Assembly (NCBI GenBank): GCA_027450185.1
Contig: DAIDKF010000001.1
Location: forward strand, 113,779-177,778
Direction: 5' to 3'
Source: Granulicella sp.
GTDB lineage: Bacteria; Acidobacteriota; Terriglobia; Terriglobales; Acidobacteriaceae
DNA length: 64,000 bases
Shown piece after piece: positions 45,189-54,768 of the stretch. The notes below the pieces were generated by a model, which worked only from the letters and a program-made list of their open reading frames with translations, was not told the origin of the DNA and searched no databases. Made by a program: the position numbers and the translations under genes. Position 1 is the first letter of the stretch; the number at the start of each line of letters is the position of its first letter.

Positions 45189-45998
45189 ATGTCCACCACC
45201 GCCATCACTCTCCCCACCGCGCAGCCCGGCACCCTCACGCGAACTCTCCGCATCCTCTTCACCGAGATGCGTTTCGAGGTCATCCGAGCCCTCCGTACCC
45301 GCGCCTTCTCTCTCTCCGCCATTGGCTTCCCCGTCATGTTCTATTGCCTCTTCGGTCTCATCATGAACCGCAACGAGAACATCAGCGCCGGAGTCTCTGT
45401 TGCCAAATATCTCCTCGGTGGCTACGCCGTCTTCGGCTCTCTCGGTGCCGCCATCTTCGGCATCGGTATCGGAGTAGCCATGGACCGCAGCGCCGGCTGG
45501 CTCGAACTCAAGCAAGCCAGTCCCATGCCGCCGCTCGCCTACGTCCTCGCCAAGTGCGTCATGGCTGTCGTCTTTTCGCTCATCATCGTCTCCATCCTCA
45601 CCCTCCTTGGCATCGCGTTCGGTCATGTCTCCATCACCTTCCCCGAGTTTGCACACATCGCTCTCTTCGCCGCCGCCGGTGCCGTCCCTTTCTCCTGCCT
45701 TGGCCTCGCCATGGCCTTCCTCGCGCCACCCGCCTCTGCGGGAGGCATCGCCAACCTGATCTATCTCCCCATGAGCTTTCTCTCCGGCCTCTGGGTGCCC
45801 ATCCGCTTCCTCCCACACATCCTGCAAACCATCGCACCCATCTTCCCCACCTACCACCTCGCCCAGCTCATGTACGCGGCACTCGGCGCTCCCTCGCTCG
45901 GAAGCATACTCAGCCACTGGATCAGCCTCCTCGGCTTCACTCTCATCATGCTCGGTGTCACCTGGCTAGCCTTCCGTCACCTCGAACAAAACTCATAA
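45189..45998 (+). CDS. ABC-2 type exporter permease
   Basis: 269 residues, inner-membrane protein with six hydrophobic helices. The first helix follows RFEVIRALRTRAFSLSAIGFPVMFYCLFG, typical of ABC-2 permeases; the later segment VPFSCLGLAMAFLAPPASAGGIANLIYLPMSFLSGLWVPIRFLP contains the family's LSGLWVP-type motif (SFLSGLWVPI). CAGGAG lies eight bases before the ATG. It is the membrane partner of the ATPase immediately upstream, and a histidine kinase follows 122 bp later. Confidence 0.9.
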   Translation: MSTTAITLPTAQPGTLTRTLRILFTEMRFEVIRALRTRAFSLSAIGFPVMFYCLFGLIMNRNENISAGVSVAKYLLGGYAVFGSLGAAIFGIGIGVAMDRSAGWLELKQASPMPPLAYVLAKCVMAVVFSLIIVSILTLLGIAFGHVSITFPEFAHIALFAAAGAVPFSCLGLAMAFLAPPASAGGIANLIYLPMSFLSGLWVPIRFLPHILQTIAPIFPTYHLAQLMYAALGAPSLGSILSHWISLLGFTLIMLGVTWLAFRHLEQNS

Positions 45999-46030
45999 AG
46001 CAGCGAAGGCAGTATCCAGCTTCCGGCCAA

Positions 46031-46072
46031 ATGCAAGTGCAAAGCCAAATACAAGCACAAGTGCAAGCAGAC
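46031..46072 (+). repeat. Short CAA-N3 hexanucleotide repeat before the histidine kinase
   Basis: From ATG 46031 the sequence alternates CAA with another codon (QVQSQIQAQVQA if translated), a six-base period over about 36 bp. It is in frame with the kinase, so a start at 46031 would add a 30-residue Gln-rich leader. No good ribosome site supports that start, and 46121 is kept as the kinase start. Confidence 0.45.
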
Positions 46073-46120
46073 CCAGCCGGAAGCCATCTCCGCGCAGTAC
46101 ACTCACCACAGAAACCCTCC

Positions 46121-47254
46121 ATGCCCTCACCCATCTCCATCACCAAAGCACACCACGCCAAATGGGCCTGGGTCTGGTTCGCCTACACCGGCTTCCTCTT
46201 CATCGACCCCTTCTTCGAACCCAGCCTTCTCCGCTGGTCGGTTGCCCTCCTGGCGTTCTCCACCTTCGCCGGCATCTACGCCCTCTACGTCCGCGCCGTC
46301 GACAACCACAACCCCTTCCGCTTCTGGATGATCGCCGCGACCTTCCTCCTCGGTCTCATCGTCTTTCCTCTTAACCAGGGGGCATCCTGCTTCTTCATCT
46401 ACGCCGCGGCTTTTCTTCCCTTCAACATTCCATCTCTCCGCCGAGTCCTCACCCTCTTCCTCCTTGAAGTACTCCTCGTCCTCGCCGAGGGCACGCTCTT
46501 TCACGCTTACACCGGCCTCCTTCACATCTCCTGGGCCAACACCCTCATCGCCATCTTCCTTATAGGCATGATCGGCGGCGGCAACATCTTCTTCGCGCAG
46601 CAGATGCATGCAGACCGCCAGCTCCGCGCCGCCCTCGGAGAAAATCTCGCCCTCGCCGCCGTTGCCGAGCGTGAGCGCATCGCTCGCGACCTCCACGATG
46701 TCCTCGGCCACACGCTCTCCGTCATCGCCCTCAAGTCCGAGCTCGCCCACCGCCTCCTGGCGCAAAGCTCCGACCCAACCATCGCCCGCGTCACCGCCGA
46801 GATCTCCGACGTCGAACGCATCGCCCGCTCCGCTCTTGCCGAAGTCCGCGAAGCCATCGTCGGCTACCGCGCTCGCGGCCTCTCCGCCGAGATCGACGCA
46901 GCCCGTCTCACTCTCGACGCCGCTGGCGTCACCCTCATACTCGATGCCGAAGCCACCACCCCCGCACATCTCTCCGCCGCCGAAGAGACGGCTCTCTCCC
47001 TCGCCCTCCGCGAAGCCGTTACCAACATCGTTCGCCACGCCCACGCCACCACCTGCCGCCTGCGCTTCGCCACTGAAGATCACCGCCGCCGCTTGATCAT
47101 CGAAGACAACGGCCCATGCGCAATTCTCCACGAAGGCAATGGCCTCCGCGGCATGCGCACCCGCATCGAATCTCTCGGCGGCCATCTCACTCTCCACCAC
47201 GATCACGGTACTCGCCTCAGCATCGAACTTCCCCTCCGCCCGGAGGCTCTGTGA
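46121..47254 (+). CDS. DesK-type sensor histidine kinase
   Basis: 377 residues. The N-terminal half has four or five membrane helices (for example RWSVALLAFSTFAGIYALYV, TFLLGLIVFPLNQG, TLIAIFLIGMIGG) and no large external sensor. After a coiled linker comes HisKA_3 with ERERIARDLHDVLGHTLSVIALK (phosphoacceptor His192), and HATPase_c with LREAVTNIVRHAHA (N-box), IIEDNGPC (G1) and GNGLRGMRTRIESLGG (G2). This matches DesK/LiaS-like kinases that sense membrane state. The cognate regulator lies downstream beyond a 39-bp repeat array. The TGA stop is embedded in CTGTGAAA, so a GTG overlaps it. No clear ribosome site was found before 46121; a start at 46031 is an alternative. Confidence 0.88.
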   Translation: MPSPISITKAHHAKWAWVWFAYTGFLFIDPFFEPSLLRWSVALLAFSTFAGIYALYVRAVDNHNPFRFWMIAATFLLGLIVFPLNQGASCFFIYAAAFLPFNIPSLRRVLTLFLLEVLLVLAEGTLFHAYTGLLHISWANTLIAIFLIGMIGGGNIFFAQQMHADRQLRAALGENLALAAVAERERIARDLHDVLGHTLSVIALKSELAHRLLAQSSDPTIARVTAEISDVERIARSALAEVREAIVGYRARGLSAEIDAARLTLDAAGVTLILDAEATTPAHLSAAEETALSLALREAVTNIVRHAHATTCRLRFATEDHRRRLIIEDNGPCAILHEGNGLRGMRTRIESLGGHLTLHHDHGTRLSIELPLRPEAL

Positions 47255-47298
47255 AACCGGGTGCCCCACCTCTCGATTCTGAGATGTGGTTTCCACAG

Positions 47299-47610
47299 AA
47301 CCCGATCGCGCCACCCCACCTACTCCGCTTTGAAGGGAACCCGATCGCGCCACCCCACCCACTCCGCTTTGAAGGGAACCCGATCGCGCCACCCCACCCA
47401 CACCGCTTTGAAGGGAACCCGATCGCGCCACCCCACCCACACCGCTTTGAAGGGAACTCGATCACGCCACCCCACCTACACCGCTTTGAAGGGAACTCGA
47501 TCACGCCACCCCACCTACACCGCTTTGAAGGGAACCCGATCACGCCATCCCACCTACTCCGCTTTGAAGGGAACCCGATCACGCCACCCCACCTACTCCG
47601 CTTTGAAGGG
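47299..47610. repeat. Tandem array of eight 39-bp units
   Basis: Eight head-to-tail units of exactly 39 bp, each starting AACCCGATCGCGCCAC (or a close variant) and ending CGCTTTGAAGGG, fill the kinase-regulator gap with no spacers. Only five unit positions vary (4, 10, 16, 23, 26). Array boundaries are sharp. An imperfect hairpin (CCACCTCTC/GAGATGTGG, 47266-47290) precedes it and palindromic element copy 4 follows. Because 39 is a multiple of 3, several frames stay open across the whole array. Not a CRISPR. Origin by replication slippage is likely; a coding or regulatory role is open. Confidence 0.9.
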
Positions 47611-47662
47611 GCGGGGCTTCAGCCCCGCCATTCCCCTCGCCAACCAATCCGGGCTTTAGCCC
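47610..47662. repeat. Palindromic intergenic element, copy 4 (best-preserved, double)
   Basis: GGCGGGGCT-TC-AGCCCCGCC (47610-47629) is a perfect 9-bp-arm palindrome; after 21 nt comes GGGCT-TT-AGCCC (47651-47662). The pair ends 14 bp before the response-regulator start. These two define the consensus for the other copies. Confidence 0.75.
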
Positions 47663-47675
47663 CTGAGGGAGTCCT

Positions 47676-48284
47676 GTGACCATCCGCGTCCTCCTCGCTG
47701 AAGATCAAACCATGCTCCGCGGCGCCCTCGCCGCGCTCCTCGACCTTGAGCCCGACATCACTGTCATCGCCCAGGCCGCCAACGGCCGTGAGGCCCTCAG
47801 CCTCGCCCGCGATCTCTCCCCGGACATCATCGTCACCGACATCGAAATGCCCGAAAAGACCGGCCTTGAACTAGCTGCCGATCTTCACCTCAATGACTGC
47901 AAAGCCCGCGTCATTATCCTCACCACCTTCGCCCGTCCCGGCTATCTCCGTCGCGCGCTTGACGCCGGAGCTCACGGCTATCTCCTCAAGGATCGCCCCG
48001 CCTCCGAGCTCGCCCAGGCCATCCGCCGTGTCCACTCCGGCCTCCGCGCCATCGACCCCGCCCTCGCCGCCGAGGCATGGACCGCCGACCCCGACCCACT
48101 CTCCGACCGCGAGCGCCAGATCCTCCAGCGGGCCGCCGACGGCTGCTCCTCCGCCGACATCGCCGCCGAACTCCACCTCTCCGAAGGTACCGTCCGCAAC
48201 TACCTCTCCGAAGCCATCGCCAAACTTGGCGCCGCCAACCGCATCGACGCCGCCCGCATCGCTCGCACCCGCGGCTGGCTCTAA
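47676..48284 (+). CDS. DesR/NarL-type response regulator
   Basis: 202 residues. Receiver domain with acidic pair Glu9-Asp10, phosphoacceptor Asp55 in IIVTDIEMPEKTG, Thr/Lys switch residues in IILTTFA and GYLLKDRPASEL. Linker, then a LuxR-type helix-turn-helix with LSDRERQILQRAADGCSSADIAAELHLSEGTVRNYLSEAIAKLG (core SSADIAAELHLSEGTV). GTG start with GAGGGAG six bases upstream; the GTG overlaps the stop of the open frame running through the repeat array (GTGA). It partners the DesK-like kinase and probably controls the ABC exporter genes at the head of the cluster. The interposed repeat array is unusual for a two-component pair. Confidence 0.92.
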   Translation: MTIRVLLAEDQTMLRGALAALLDLEPDITVIAQAANGREALSLARDLSPDIIVTDIEMPEKTGLELAADLHLNDCKARVIILTTFARPGYLRRALDAGAHGYLLKDRPASELAQAIRRVHSGLRAIDPALAAEAWTADPDPLSDRERQILQRAADGCSSADIAAELHLSEGTVRNYLSEAIAKLGAANRIDAARIARTRGWL

Positions 48285-48591
48285 CCCGCCTCTGCGTCGT
48301 TCTTTGTGTTAATTAAGGAGGCTGAACTTAACTGAAACTTAAATGTGGCTGGACTTCAGCACCGCCTTCGTTTCACGTCATGAGGCTCCAGTTCGCAGCT
48401 TCAAAACAGCCTCTCAGCCGGTCCACTGACACCCCTCCAACCACCCCTCTCCCCAACCCACCCCTCAATCCGCACCGTACTATCGAAAATCGTGTTGAGA
48501 GTGCCATTTTGCAGCCCAAAATTGCGTTGAGAGGTACACGAAATTCACATAGTTCTGCCCATCTCACCCGAATCCCCGACCCGCACCGCCC
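48285..48591. other. Convergent intergenic region with palindromic element copy 5
   Basis: No gene supported. GTGGCTGGACTTCAGCACCGCC at 48345-48366 is a degenerate member of the CTTNAG palindrome family. A pair of similar strings, TGTTGAGAGTGCC and GCGTTGAGAGGTAC, sits around 48490-48540. Otherwise nothing recognised. Confidence 0.45.
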
Positions 48592-50136
48592 TTACGTCCC
48601 GCAGAAGGTCGCGTGGACAAGCTCCTCCGGCCGGGCCGGCATCGCATACCGTTCCAGCCCCGCCCGCTCCTCAAATGGCCGCGAAACAGCTTCCAGCAAA
48701 TCCTCAAACGGCTGAAAATCCTGCCGCTCGCTGGCGGCTCTAAGTGCTTCTCCCACAAGGTGGTTACGGGGAATAATCACAGGGTTCACCCCTCGCATCG
48801 CCGCCGCTCGAGCCTGCCTGTCGCCGCCCTCGGCCTCCAGTCTCCGTCGCCACCCCACAGCCCACCGGTCATACGCCGTCGGATCGGCAAACAACTCTCT
48901 GACGCCTGTATCGTCTTTATTTTCAGCAGCCGCATCGCATAGCCGTCTGAACGTCAGCGTAAAGTCAGCCTCATTGTCCTCCATCCCTTGCAGCAGGTCT
49001 TCAGCCAGCGTCTCATCCCCCTCGCGCTCTGTAAGCAGCCCAAGCTTACCCCTCAGCCCTGCGCTCCGGGCTGTTTTAAACTGTGGCTCAAAGGCTGCAA
49101 GTGACTCATTCGCAACGGCAATCGCGCCTTCTTCGCTCCTCGTCTCGAGCGCCAGCAGTGGCAACATAGCCTCTGCCAGTCGCGCCAGATTCCACACGGC
49201 TGCGTGCGGTTGGTTATCAAACGCATAGCGGCCGCCCCGGTCGATTGAACTGAATACTTTAGCCGGATCGTAAGCCTCCAGAAACGCACAAGGCCCATAA
49301 TCAATGGTTTCGCCGGAGATAGAGGTATTGTCCGTATTCATCACCCCATGCACGAAGCCCAGCAGCATCCACTGCGCGATCAGTTTTGCCTGCCTGGCAA
49401 TAACTCCTTGCAAAAGAGCGTGATACGGACGCTCCGTATGCTCTGCCTCACAGTAGTGCCGGGCAAGCGCGTAGTTCGCCAGCACACGCAAGTTGTCCAC
49501 ATCACCCCTCGCTGCAAAATACTGGAACGTTCCAACCCGCAGATGGCTAGCCGCAACCCGTGTCAGCACGGCTCCCGGCAACGCTATATCCCGTAGCACC
49601 CGTTCCCCGGTTGTTACCGCAGCCAGGGCACGAGTTGTTGGCACCCCCAGCGCTGCCATGGCCTCGCTCACAATGTACTCGCGCAGCACCGGGCCAAGTG
49701 CTGCTCTGCCATCACCACCGCGAGAGAATGGCGTACGACCGGAGCCTTTCAGTTGCACGTCATAGCGCATGCCGTCACTCCCTACCACTTCGCCGAGAAG
49801 GTTGGTGCGGCCGTCGCCCAGTTGCGGCACGAAAGACCCAAACTGATGACCTGCATAGACTTGTGCCAAGGGTTCAGCCCCTTCTGCAACGCGATTGCCA
49901 GCTAGAATCGCAACGCCTTCCCTGCTTCTGAGATCGTCCGGGTTGAGTTTCAGTTTCTTCGCCAACTCGACATTCACTTTAACCAGCCGTGGCTCCGCAA
50001 CTGGCGTCGGATTCAATCGTACGTAAAACTGCTCTGGCAATCGTGCATATGTGTTGCCAAAGCTGAAGCGAACGTGTTGACCGCTCAAGGTTTCGGAGGA
50101 CAGAAGATCAGCAGGGGAGAAAGTAGGCAAATCCAT
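48592..50136 (-). CDS. selO: Protein adenylyltransferase SelO (YdiU family)
   Basis: 514 residues, pseudokinase-fold enzyme that transfers AMP to Ser/Thr/Tyr of target proteins; linked to oxidative-stress responses in E. coli. Family landmarks: [69 protein letters not shown] (the nucleotide-binding glycine/lysine region), [25 protein letters not shown] (metal ligands Asn/Asp), and the C-terminal Cys in TFCGT. Bacterial SelO has cysteine where the animal protein has selenocysteine, as here. Complete length. Divergent from the second TonB receptor over a long promoter region; ribosome site before the ATG is weak. Confidence 0.95.
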   Translation of the reverse strand: MDLPTFSPADLLSSETLSGQHVRFSFGNTYARLPEQFYVRLNPTPVAEPRLVKVNVELAKKLKLNPDDLRSREGVAILAGNRVAEGAEPLAQVYAGHQFGSFVPQLGDGRTNLLGEVVGSDGMRYDVQLKGSGRTPFSRGGDGRAALGPVLREYIVSEAMAALGVPTTRALAAVTTGERVLRDIALPGAVLTRVAASHLRVGTFQYFAARGDVDNLRVLANYALARHYCEAEHTERPYHALLQGVIARQAKLIAQWMLLGFVHGVMNTDNTSISGETIDYGPCAFLEAYDPAKVFSSIDRGGRYAFDNQPHAAVWNLARLAEAMLPLLALETRSEEGAIAVANESLAAFEPQFKTARSAGLRGKLGLLTEREGDETLAEDLLQGMEDNEADFTLTFRRLCDAAAENKDDTGVRELFADPTAYDRWAVGWRRRLEAEGGDRQARAAAMRGVNPVIIPRNHLVGEALRAASERQDFQPFEDLLEAVSRPFEERAGLERYAMPARPEELVHATFCGT

Positions 50137-50814
50137 GCCAATTGGATGTAATCGGGAGTTTTCGGTCGCTCTGTATTGGCAAGGCGCCGTTCCACTGATG
50201 ATTGGCCAGCAATCCTGAACGTGGAAGTGGGCGCGAGACCCTCCCCCTTGCGACGCCGTCTGCTGGGGAGCGACTTCGACTCAACCGACGACGAGAGCAG
50301 GATAAGGCTAAGTCTCTTGTGATCATCGTTTGGATAGTGGCCGCGATGGAATCCAGAATGTGAACTCCGGCTCTCCTGTCAGAAGTAGTGCTGCATCAGA
50401 CCGTTTTGCCCATCTTTGCAGTTGACGGATCAGTATGCACGGCATCCACGAAGGGCGCTACAAGACCTTTGCCCAACCAGTGCGAACCAACTCACTAGAA
50501 GTTGATCATATTGACGCAGGAACTTGGATAGACCATGCATTTTGTGATATCGATATCTTTATCTAGCCGCTCGCCGAGACTTAATGAAAGTAGTCTGGAT
50601 TACGTTTACTTAGCTCCTGGGAGCAACGGGCATAAAATCGCTTTAATTTTCATGCAATTTGTGCTTGACGGCTCTGTGCTCGTGATTGCATAATTTTCCC
50701 CGCAATCAAGTTTGAATTAATCGGGGTTTCGTGAGGCTGCGTTAGCCCAATTGTGATCGTTATCAAGTATGGTTTCGGTGAAGTGAATGGAAGGTAGCCA
50801 AAGGGGGCTGTTAG
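50137..50814. other. Long divergent intergenic region
   Basis: 678 bp without a supportable gene. It contains the promoter below. A loose TTGTGATCGTTATCAAG palindrome at 50751-50767 resembles the LacI-type candidate near 21 kb. The segment is noticeably more A/T-rich towards the receptor, where promoters and a leader of about 115 nt would sit. No RNA gene recognised. Confidence 0.5.
50665..50694 (+). promoter_or_regulatory. Sigma-70-type promoter of the second TonB receptor
   Basis: TTGACG at 50665-50670 and CATAAT at 50689-50694, 18 bp apart; each matches five of six consensus bases. Transcription would start near 50700, giving a leader of roughly 115 nt before the ATG at 50815. Confidence 0.6.
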
Positions 50815-53800
50815 ATGATGTCATTTCCTAAGATCAAGCCGGCAGCCGGATTATTATTTCTCCTGATCCCTGGACTTCTGCTGCTGCAATCGCCCGCTTT
50901 GGCGCAGGAGACTACGGGGACAGTGTCCGGCATAGTGGAAGATACCACCGGTGCCGCGGTTCCAGGTGCGGTTGTTGTGCTGACCAGCGTGGAGAACAGG
51001 ACCGAGCGTAAGGCAGTCAGCAATGGCACAGGAAATTTCACAATCGCGTCAGTCACATCCGGCTCCCGGTACCGTGTCAAGGTCTCGATGGTGGGGTTCA
51101 AGAGTTGGGAGTCACAGCCGTTTCCAATGCGTCCTGGCGACCAGGTCAACTTCACGGATATCAAATTACAGATTGGCGAAGTTTCTGCAGCGGTCACCGT
51201 CGAGGCCACCGCGAGTCAGGCCATAAAGCCTCTGGATACCCCAGAGCGCAGCGATGTAATTACATCAAAGGATCTCGAGACGCTCGCCATTGTCGGGCGT
51301 GATGCAACTGAACTTATTGAGACGTTGCCCGGATTCGCGATGATAAGCCCAGGCGTGAATAACCAGTCATCTGCCAATACCGCGGCTGTAGGACTGAACA
51401 ACGGCATCTCTGGCGGCTATTCCGCCAACGGTCTCGGCGCGACAGGATTGGCCACAATTCTTGACGGCGTTTCGCTTACAGATATTCAAACTAATACAGG
51501 CACCGTTCAGACGATCGATGCAGACATGGTTCAGGATGTAAAGGTAGATTCGTCGAACTTCAGCGCGGTTAGTGCGAAGGGGCCGGCCATATTCAATGCA
51601 ACAACCAAAGCCGGTACGGCTTCGTTCCATGGAGAAGCCTACTTTTATGCCAGAAATACTGCCCTCAATGCGAATGATTGGTATAACAACTATCTCCAGC
51701 AGACACGTCCGGATGGGAGCTATTACTATCCAGGCGGAACGCTTGGTGGGCCATTGTGGATTCCTGGCACACGCTTTGGTCGGCACAATGACAAGCTCTT
51801 CTTCTTCTTTGGGTTTGAGGTTCTCAACCAGAAGTACTCGCCTGAGACCCTTGGTTCCTGGGTTCCCACGATGGCAGAGCGTACTGGTGACTTCAGTGTC
51901 ACCAACCTGAATGCTCAACTCTGTGGTGGGCGTCCGGATGGCCTCCTAAATCCAAATTCCAGCCAACCGATGTGTTACGCCGAAAATTACCTGCCTACCG
52001 GTGAGGCTGTCGTAGAAGGTAATGTTGCAGCGAATGCCAATGCAGGAGGAGTGGCGCTGGTGAACTGGCTGCCACTACCGAATGCTGACCCTTTCGTGAA
52101 TATATCCGGCTACAACTATGTACAGCCGGTTGTGCAGACACAGAATGGAGACATTCTCCATGCGCGTATCGATTACTCCATCAACGATGCCAATAAGCTG
52201 TACGTATCCTACGGTCGCCAGTCACAGATCACCCAGGATCCAGTGAGTTTGGGTTATGCTCCGAACTTTTCCGTAGAGTATCCTGGCGGCGTAACTACGG
52301 GCGATATCTCCAATATTCTGGCACTCAACTATACGCGGGTATTCGGTGCGAATATCACTAATCAGTTCACCGCTGCCGTGTCTCTCATCAGTGACCCTGG
52401 GAATATGGGTAATCCAGCTGCTGTGGACCGTTTTGAGATGAACAAATACAACTGTAACGATCCCGCCGAACGGGCCGCCGGAACCTGTACTAACCCTAAT
52501 ACAGATAGCTTCAACTACCTTGGTGAATACAAGAACGCCGGAGACTATTCCGTGCCAGCCCTCAATGATGGCGGCGGTACTCTTGGGTATCCCAACTTAC
52601 TTATGCCGGGGGGGTTTTATAACGATCAAGTTCACATGAAGAAGACAGTGCCGGACGTTCAGGATGCCGTCACATGGTCTAAGGGAGACCATACGCTTGA
52701 GTTTGGCTTCTATTATGAAAAGGGAATTTTGAACGGCATCGCGGACACCGGAGCCTATCCACAGGGTGAGTACACGTTCAATCCTGGCAATAATTTCTAT
52801 CAATACAACCAGCAGGTCGGACAGGCCTCGCAATATGTTGGCTGCGAAAATCCTGAAGCGGCAGGAACGAGCCGTACTTCGGGTGCGTCGTATCTCGGAA
52901 ATTGTATCAATCCTATTGCCATGATGTATACGGGAACCCCAGACAGTTTCCAGCAAACAAATTTTACTCCAATCGTAGATATGCAGTACACGACAGTCGC
53001 AGGGTATGTGAACGATCAATGGAGGCTCCATTTGAGGAGACTTCATAATGTCACGCTTGTCGCGGGAGCCCGAATCGAGCACCTCGGCCCATGGGTTGAT
53101 CGTCACGGAAATGGCTTGGCCACCTTCTCTCCATCACTTTACAATCAGGAGTGTAACCGTGCGAATGGTTCCAATGTTACCTGCGCGCAGACCACGGATT
53201 ACCCCGGCATTACCTGGCATGGTATCGACAGTACTGTTGCAAACCCGGTTAATAATCCACCGATGATCTACTTTACGCCGCGCCTCGGCCTTGCCTGGGA
53301 TATCTTCGGTGACGGCAAAACGGTGATACGTGGAGGATGGGGAGTCTACCGCCAAGAGGAGGCATTCGCCCCCTACGCTGAGGCCGCCGCTACAGCTCAG
53401 GGTTACAAGACGACCTACCTTCAGCAGCAATGGAACTTTGATGGTGTCGACGAGCAGTCGCCAATTAACCCGTCCGACTTTAATATCGACGTGCTCTCTG
53501 CTAATGATACGGTGCGACCAGTCACGTATGAGTACAACATGACGATTGACAGACGTCTGCCTTGGAACTCACTTCTTGAGATCGCATATGTCGGCAGCAA
53601 TAGCCAAAATCTTAGCACCTACAACCAGGGCGGCTACAACGAAGCTTCCGATATTAACTTGATTCCCCAGGGCTATATGTTCCAGCCGTCGCCTGCCTTC
53701 TGCCTTTGCGATTTGCCAACGAACCTTGGTGCTGATGCAATTTCTAGTTTGTCGACGCAGGGACAAGATTACTTCAGACCATTCCCATTCTATCAACACA

Positions 53801-54768
53801 TCTACGCACTGAAACATGATTTCTATTCGAACTACAACAGTATGCAGATTAGCTGGAATAAGTCGACTGGCATGATCTCGTTCGGCGCGAACTATACCTT
53901 CTCAAAGATACTAGCAACGGCAGCGTCGTACAATAATCAACTTGTAGATCCACTGAACCTTCGCAATGATTACAATCCAGCAACCTTCGATCGCACCCAT
54001 GTTATCAATGCCCATTACCAAATTGATTTTGGTAAACGCTATCACGGGAACCATAAGCTCATTGCGGACCTAGTCAACGGGTGGCTAATCTCAGGTATCT
54101 CAACGATTATGAGCGGTGTCAACCTTGCGTCCGGCGAGGGTGAAAACTTTGGCTTTGGTTATGGCTCACTTAATGTTGCACAAGTCGCGACATTACAACA
54201 AATGCAGAATACGGAACAACAGCAGTGTATACAGACATACAATGTTCCAAAAGATGCTAATGGCAATCAGTATTGTGTCAACAACCTAAGTCCAATCACA
54301 TGGCTGGGTACTCCTGACTACCTGCTAATGCCGACACTCAACTGCAATCCCGCTGGGGGACCAGCCAAGAATCAGTTCATCAACCCGACATGCTTTGGGG
54401 TTCCGCTGCCTGGCAGCCCGGCTGGCGGCACCGGTTCTGACTTCTCGAATCCCAGCGGTCAAGGGGTGCCTCGGTTGCCATACATCCATGGTCCCGCTTA
54501 TCAGAATCACAATGTGTCCATCTATAAAAATTTTTCGATGGGAGCAAATAGGATCATGCAGCTTCATGCGTCTGGCTTCAATTTTCTCAATCATCCGCTG
54601 GTCTCGTTCAACAACAACGACAACACCAATTTGAGCCTGGGGAGTCTGAACTTTGCTACGGCTGGACAACCACTTGCCCCCAGCGAGCTAAGGGTGCCCA
54701 ACTTTGGCATCGCAAACATCAAGTATGGAGCACGTCTCATTGAGTTAGGCGCTAAGTTCACATTTTAG
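50815..54768 (+). CDS. Oar-type TonB-dependent receptor
   Basis: 1317 residues. Signal peptide AGLLFLLIPGLLLLQSPALA, a CarboxypepD-reg-like domain (TVSGIVEDTTGAAVPGAVVVLTS, through NGTGNFTIASVTSG), a plug with VITSKDLETLAIVGRDATEL and NGLGATGLATILDGVS, then a long barrel with repeated aromatic strands and a C-terminal Phe (LIELGAKFTF). Surface loops are Asn/Tyr/Gln-rich, and paired cysteines occur (for example CNDPAERAAGTC and CEN...NC). GGGGG eight bases before the start. Same family as the receptor at 39.6 kb but clearly divergent. It is followed by three NHL-repeat secreted proteins on the same strand, possibly a receptor/secreted-protein module. Ligand unknown. Confidence 0.92.
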   Translation: MMSFPKIKPAAGLLFLLIPGLLLLQSPALAQETTGTVSGIVEDTTGAAVPGAVVVLTSVENRTERKAVSNGTGNFTIASVTSGSRYRVKVSMVGFKSWESQPFPMRPGDQVNFTDIKLQIGEVSAAVTVEATASQAIKPLDTPERSDVITSKDLETLAIVGRDATELIETLPGFAMISPGVNNQSSANTAAVGLNNGISGGYSANGLGATGLATILDGVSLTDIQTNTGTVQTIDADMVQDVKVDSSNFSAVSAKGPAIFNATTKAGTASFHGEAYFYARNTALNANDWYNNYLQQTRPDGSYYYPGGTLGGPLWIPGTRFGRHNDKLFFFFGFEVLNQKYSPETLGSWVPTMAERTGDFSVTNLNAQLCGGRPDGLLNPNSSQPMCYAENYLPTGEAVVEGNVAANANAGGVALVNWLPLPNADPFVNISGYNYVQPVVQTQNGDILHARIDYSINDANKLYVSYGRQSQITQDPVSLGYAPNFSVEYPGGVTTGDISNILALNYTRVFGANITNQFTAAVSLISDPGNMGNPAAVDRFEMNKYNCNDPAERAAGTCTNPNTDSFNYLGEYKNAGDYSVPALNDGGGTLGYPNLLMPGGFYNDQVHMKKTVPDVQDAVTWSKGDHTLEFGFYYEKGILNGIADTGAYPQGEYTFNPGNNFYQYNQQVGQASQYVGCENPEAAGTSRTSGASYLGNCINPIAMMYTGTPDSFQQTNFTPIVDMQYTTVAGYVNDQWRLHLRRLHNVTLVAGARIEHLGPWVDRHGNGLATFSPSLYNQECNRANGSNVTCAQTTDYPGITWHGIDSTVANPVNNPPMIYFTPRLGLAWDIFGDGKTVIRGGWGVYRQEEAFAPYAEAAATAQGYKTTYLQQQWNFDGVDEQSPINPSDFNIDVLSANDTVRPVTYEYNMTIDRRLPWNSLLEIAYVGSNSQNLSTYNQGGYNEASDINLIPQGYMFQPSPAFCLCDLPTNLGADAISSLSTQGQDYFRPFPFYQHIYALKHDFYSNYNSMQISWNKSTGMISFGANYTFSKILATAASYNNQLVDPLNLRNDYNPATFDRTHVINAHYQIDFGKRYHGNHKLIADLVNGWLISGISTIMSGVNLASGEGENFGFGYGSLNVAQVATLQQMQNTEQQQCIQTYNVPKDANGNQYCVNNLSPITWLGTPDYLLMPTLNCNPAGGPAKNQFINPTCFGVPLPGSPAGGTGSDFSNPSGQGVPRLPYIHGPAYQNHNVSIYKNFSMGANRIMQLHASGFNFLNHPLVSFNNNDNTNLSLGSLNFATAGQPLAPSELRVPNFGIANIKYGARLIELGAKFTF

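Noticed and set aside
47299..47610. CRISPR-like array
   Set aside because: Units abut directly with no unique spacers, and no cas gene is present; it is a plain tandem repeat.
47251..47679. A 142-codon protein gene spanning the repeat array
   Set aside because: The GTGA overlaps at both ends are suggestive, but every variable repeat position is non-synonymous in that frame and no domain is recognised, so it is not listed as a CDS.
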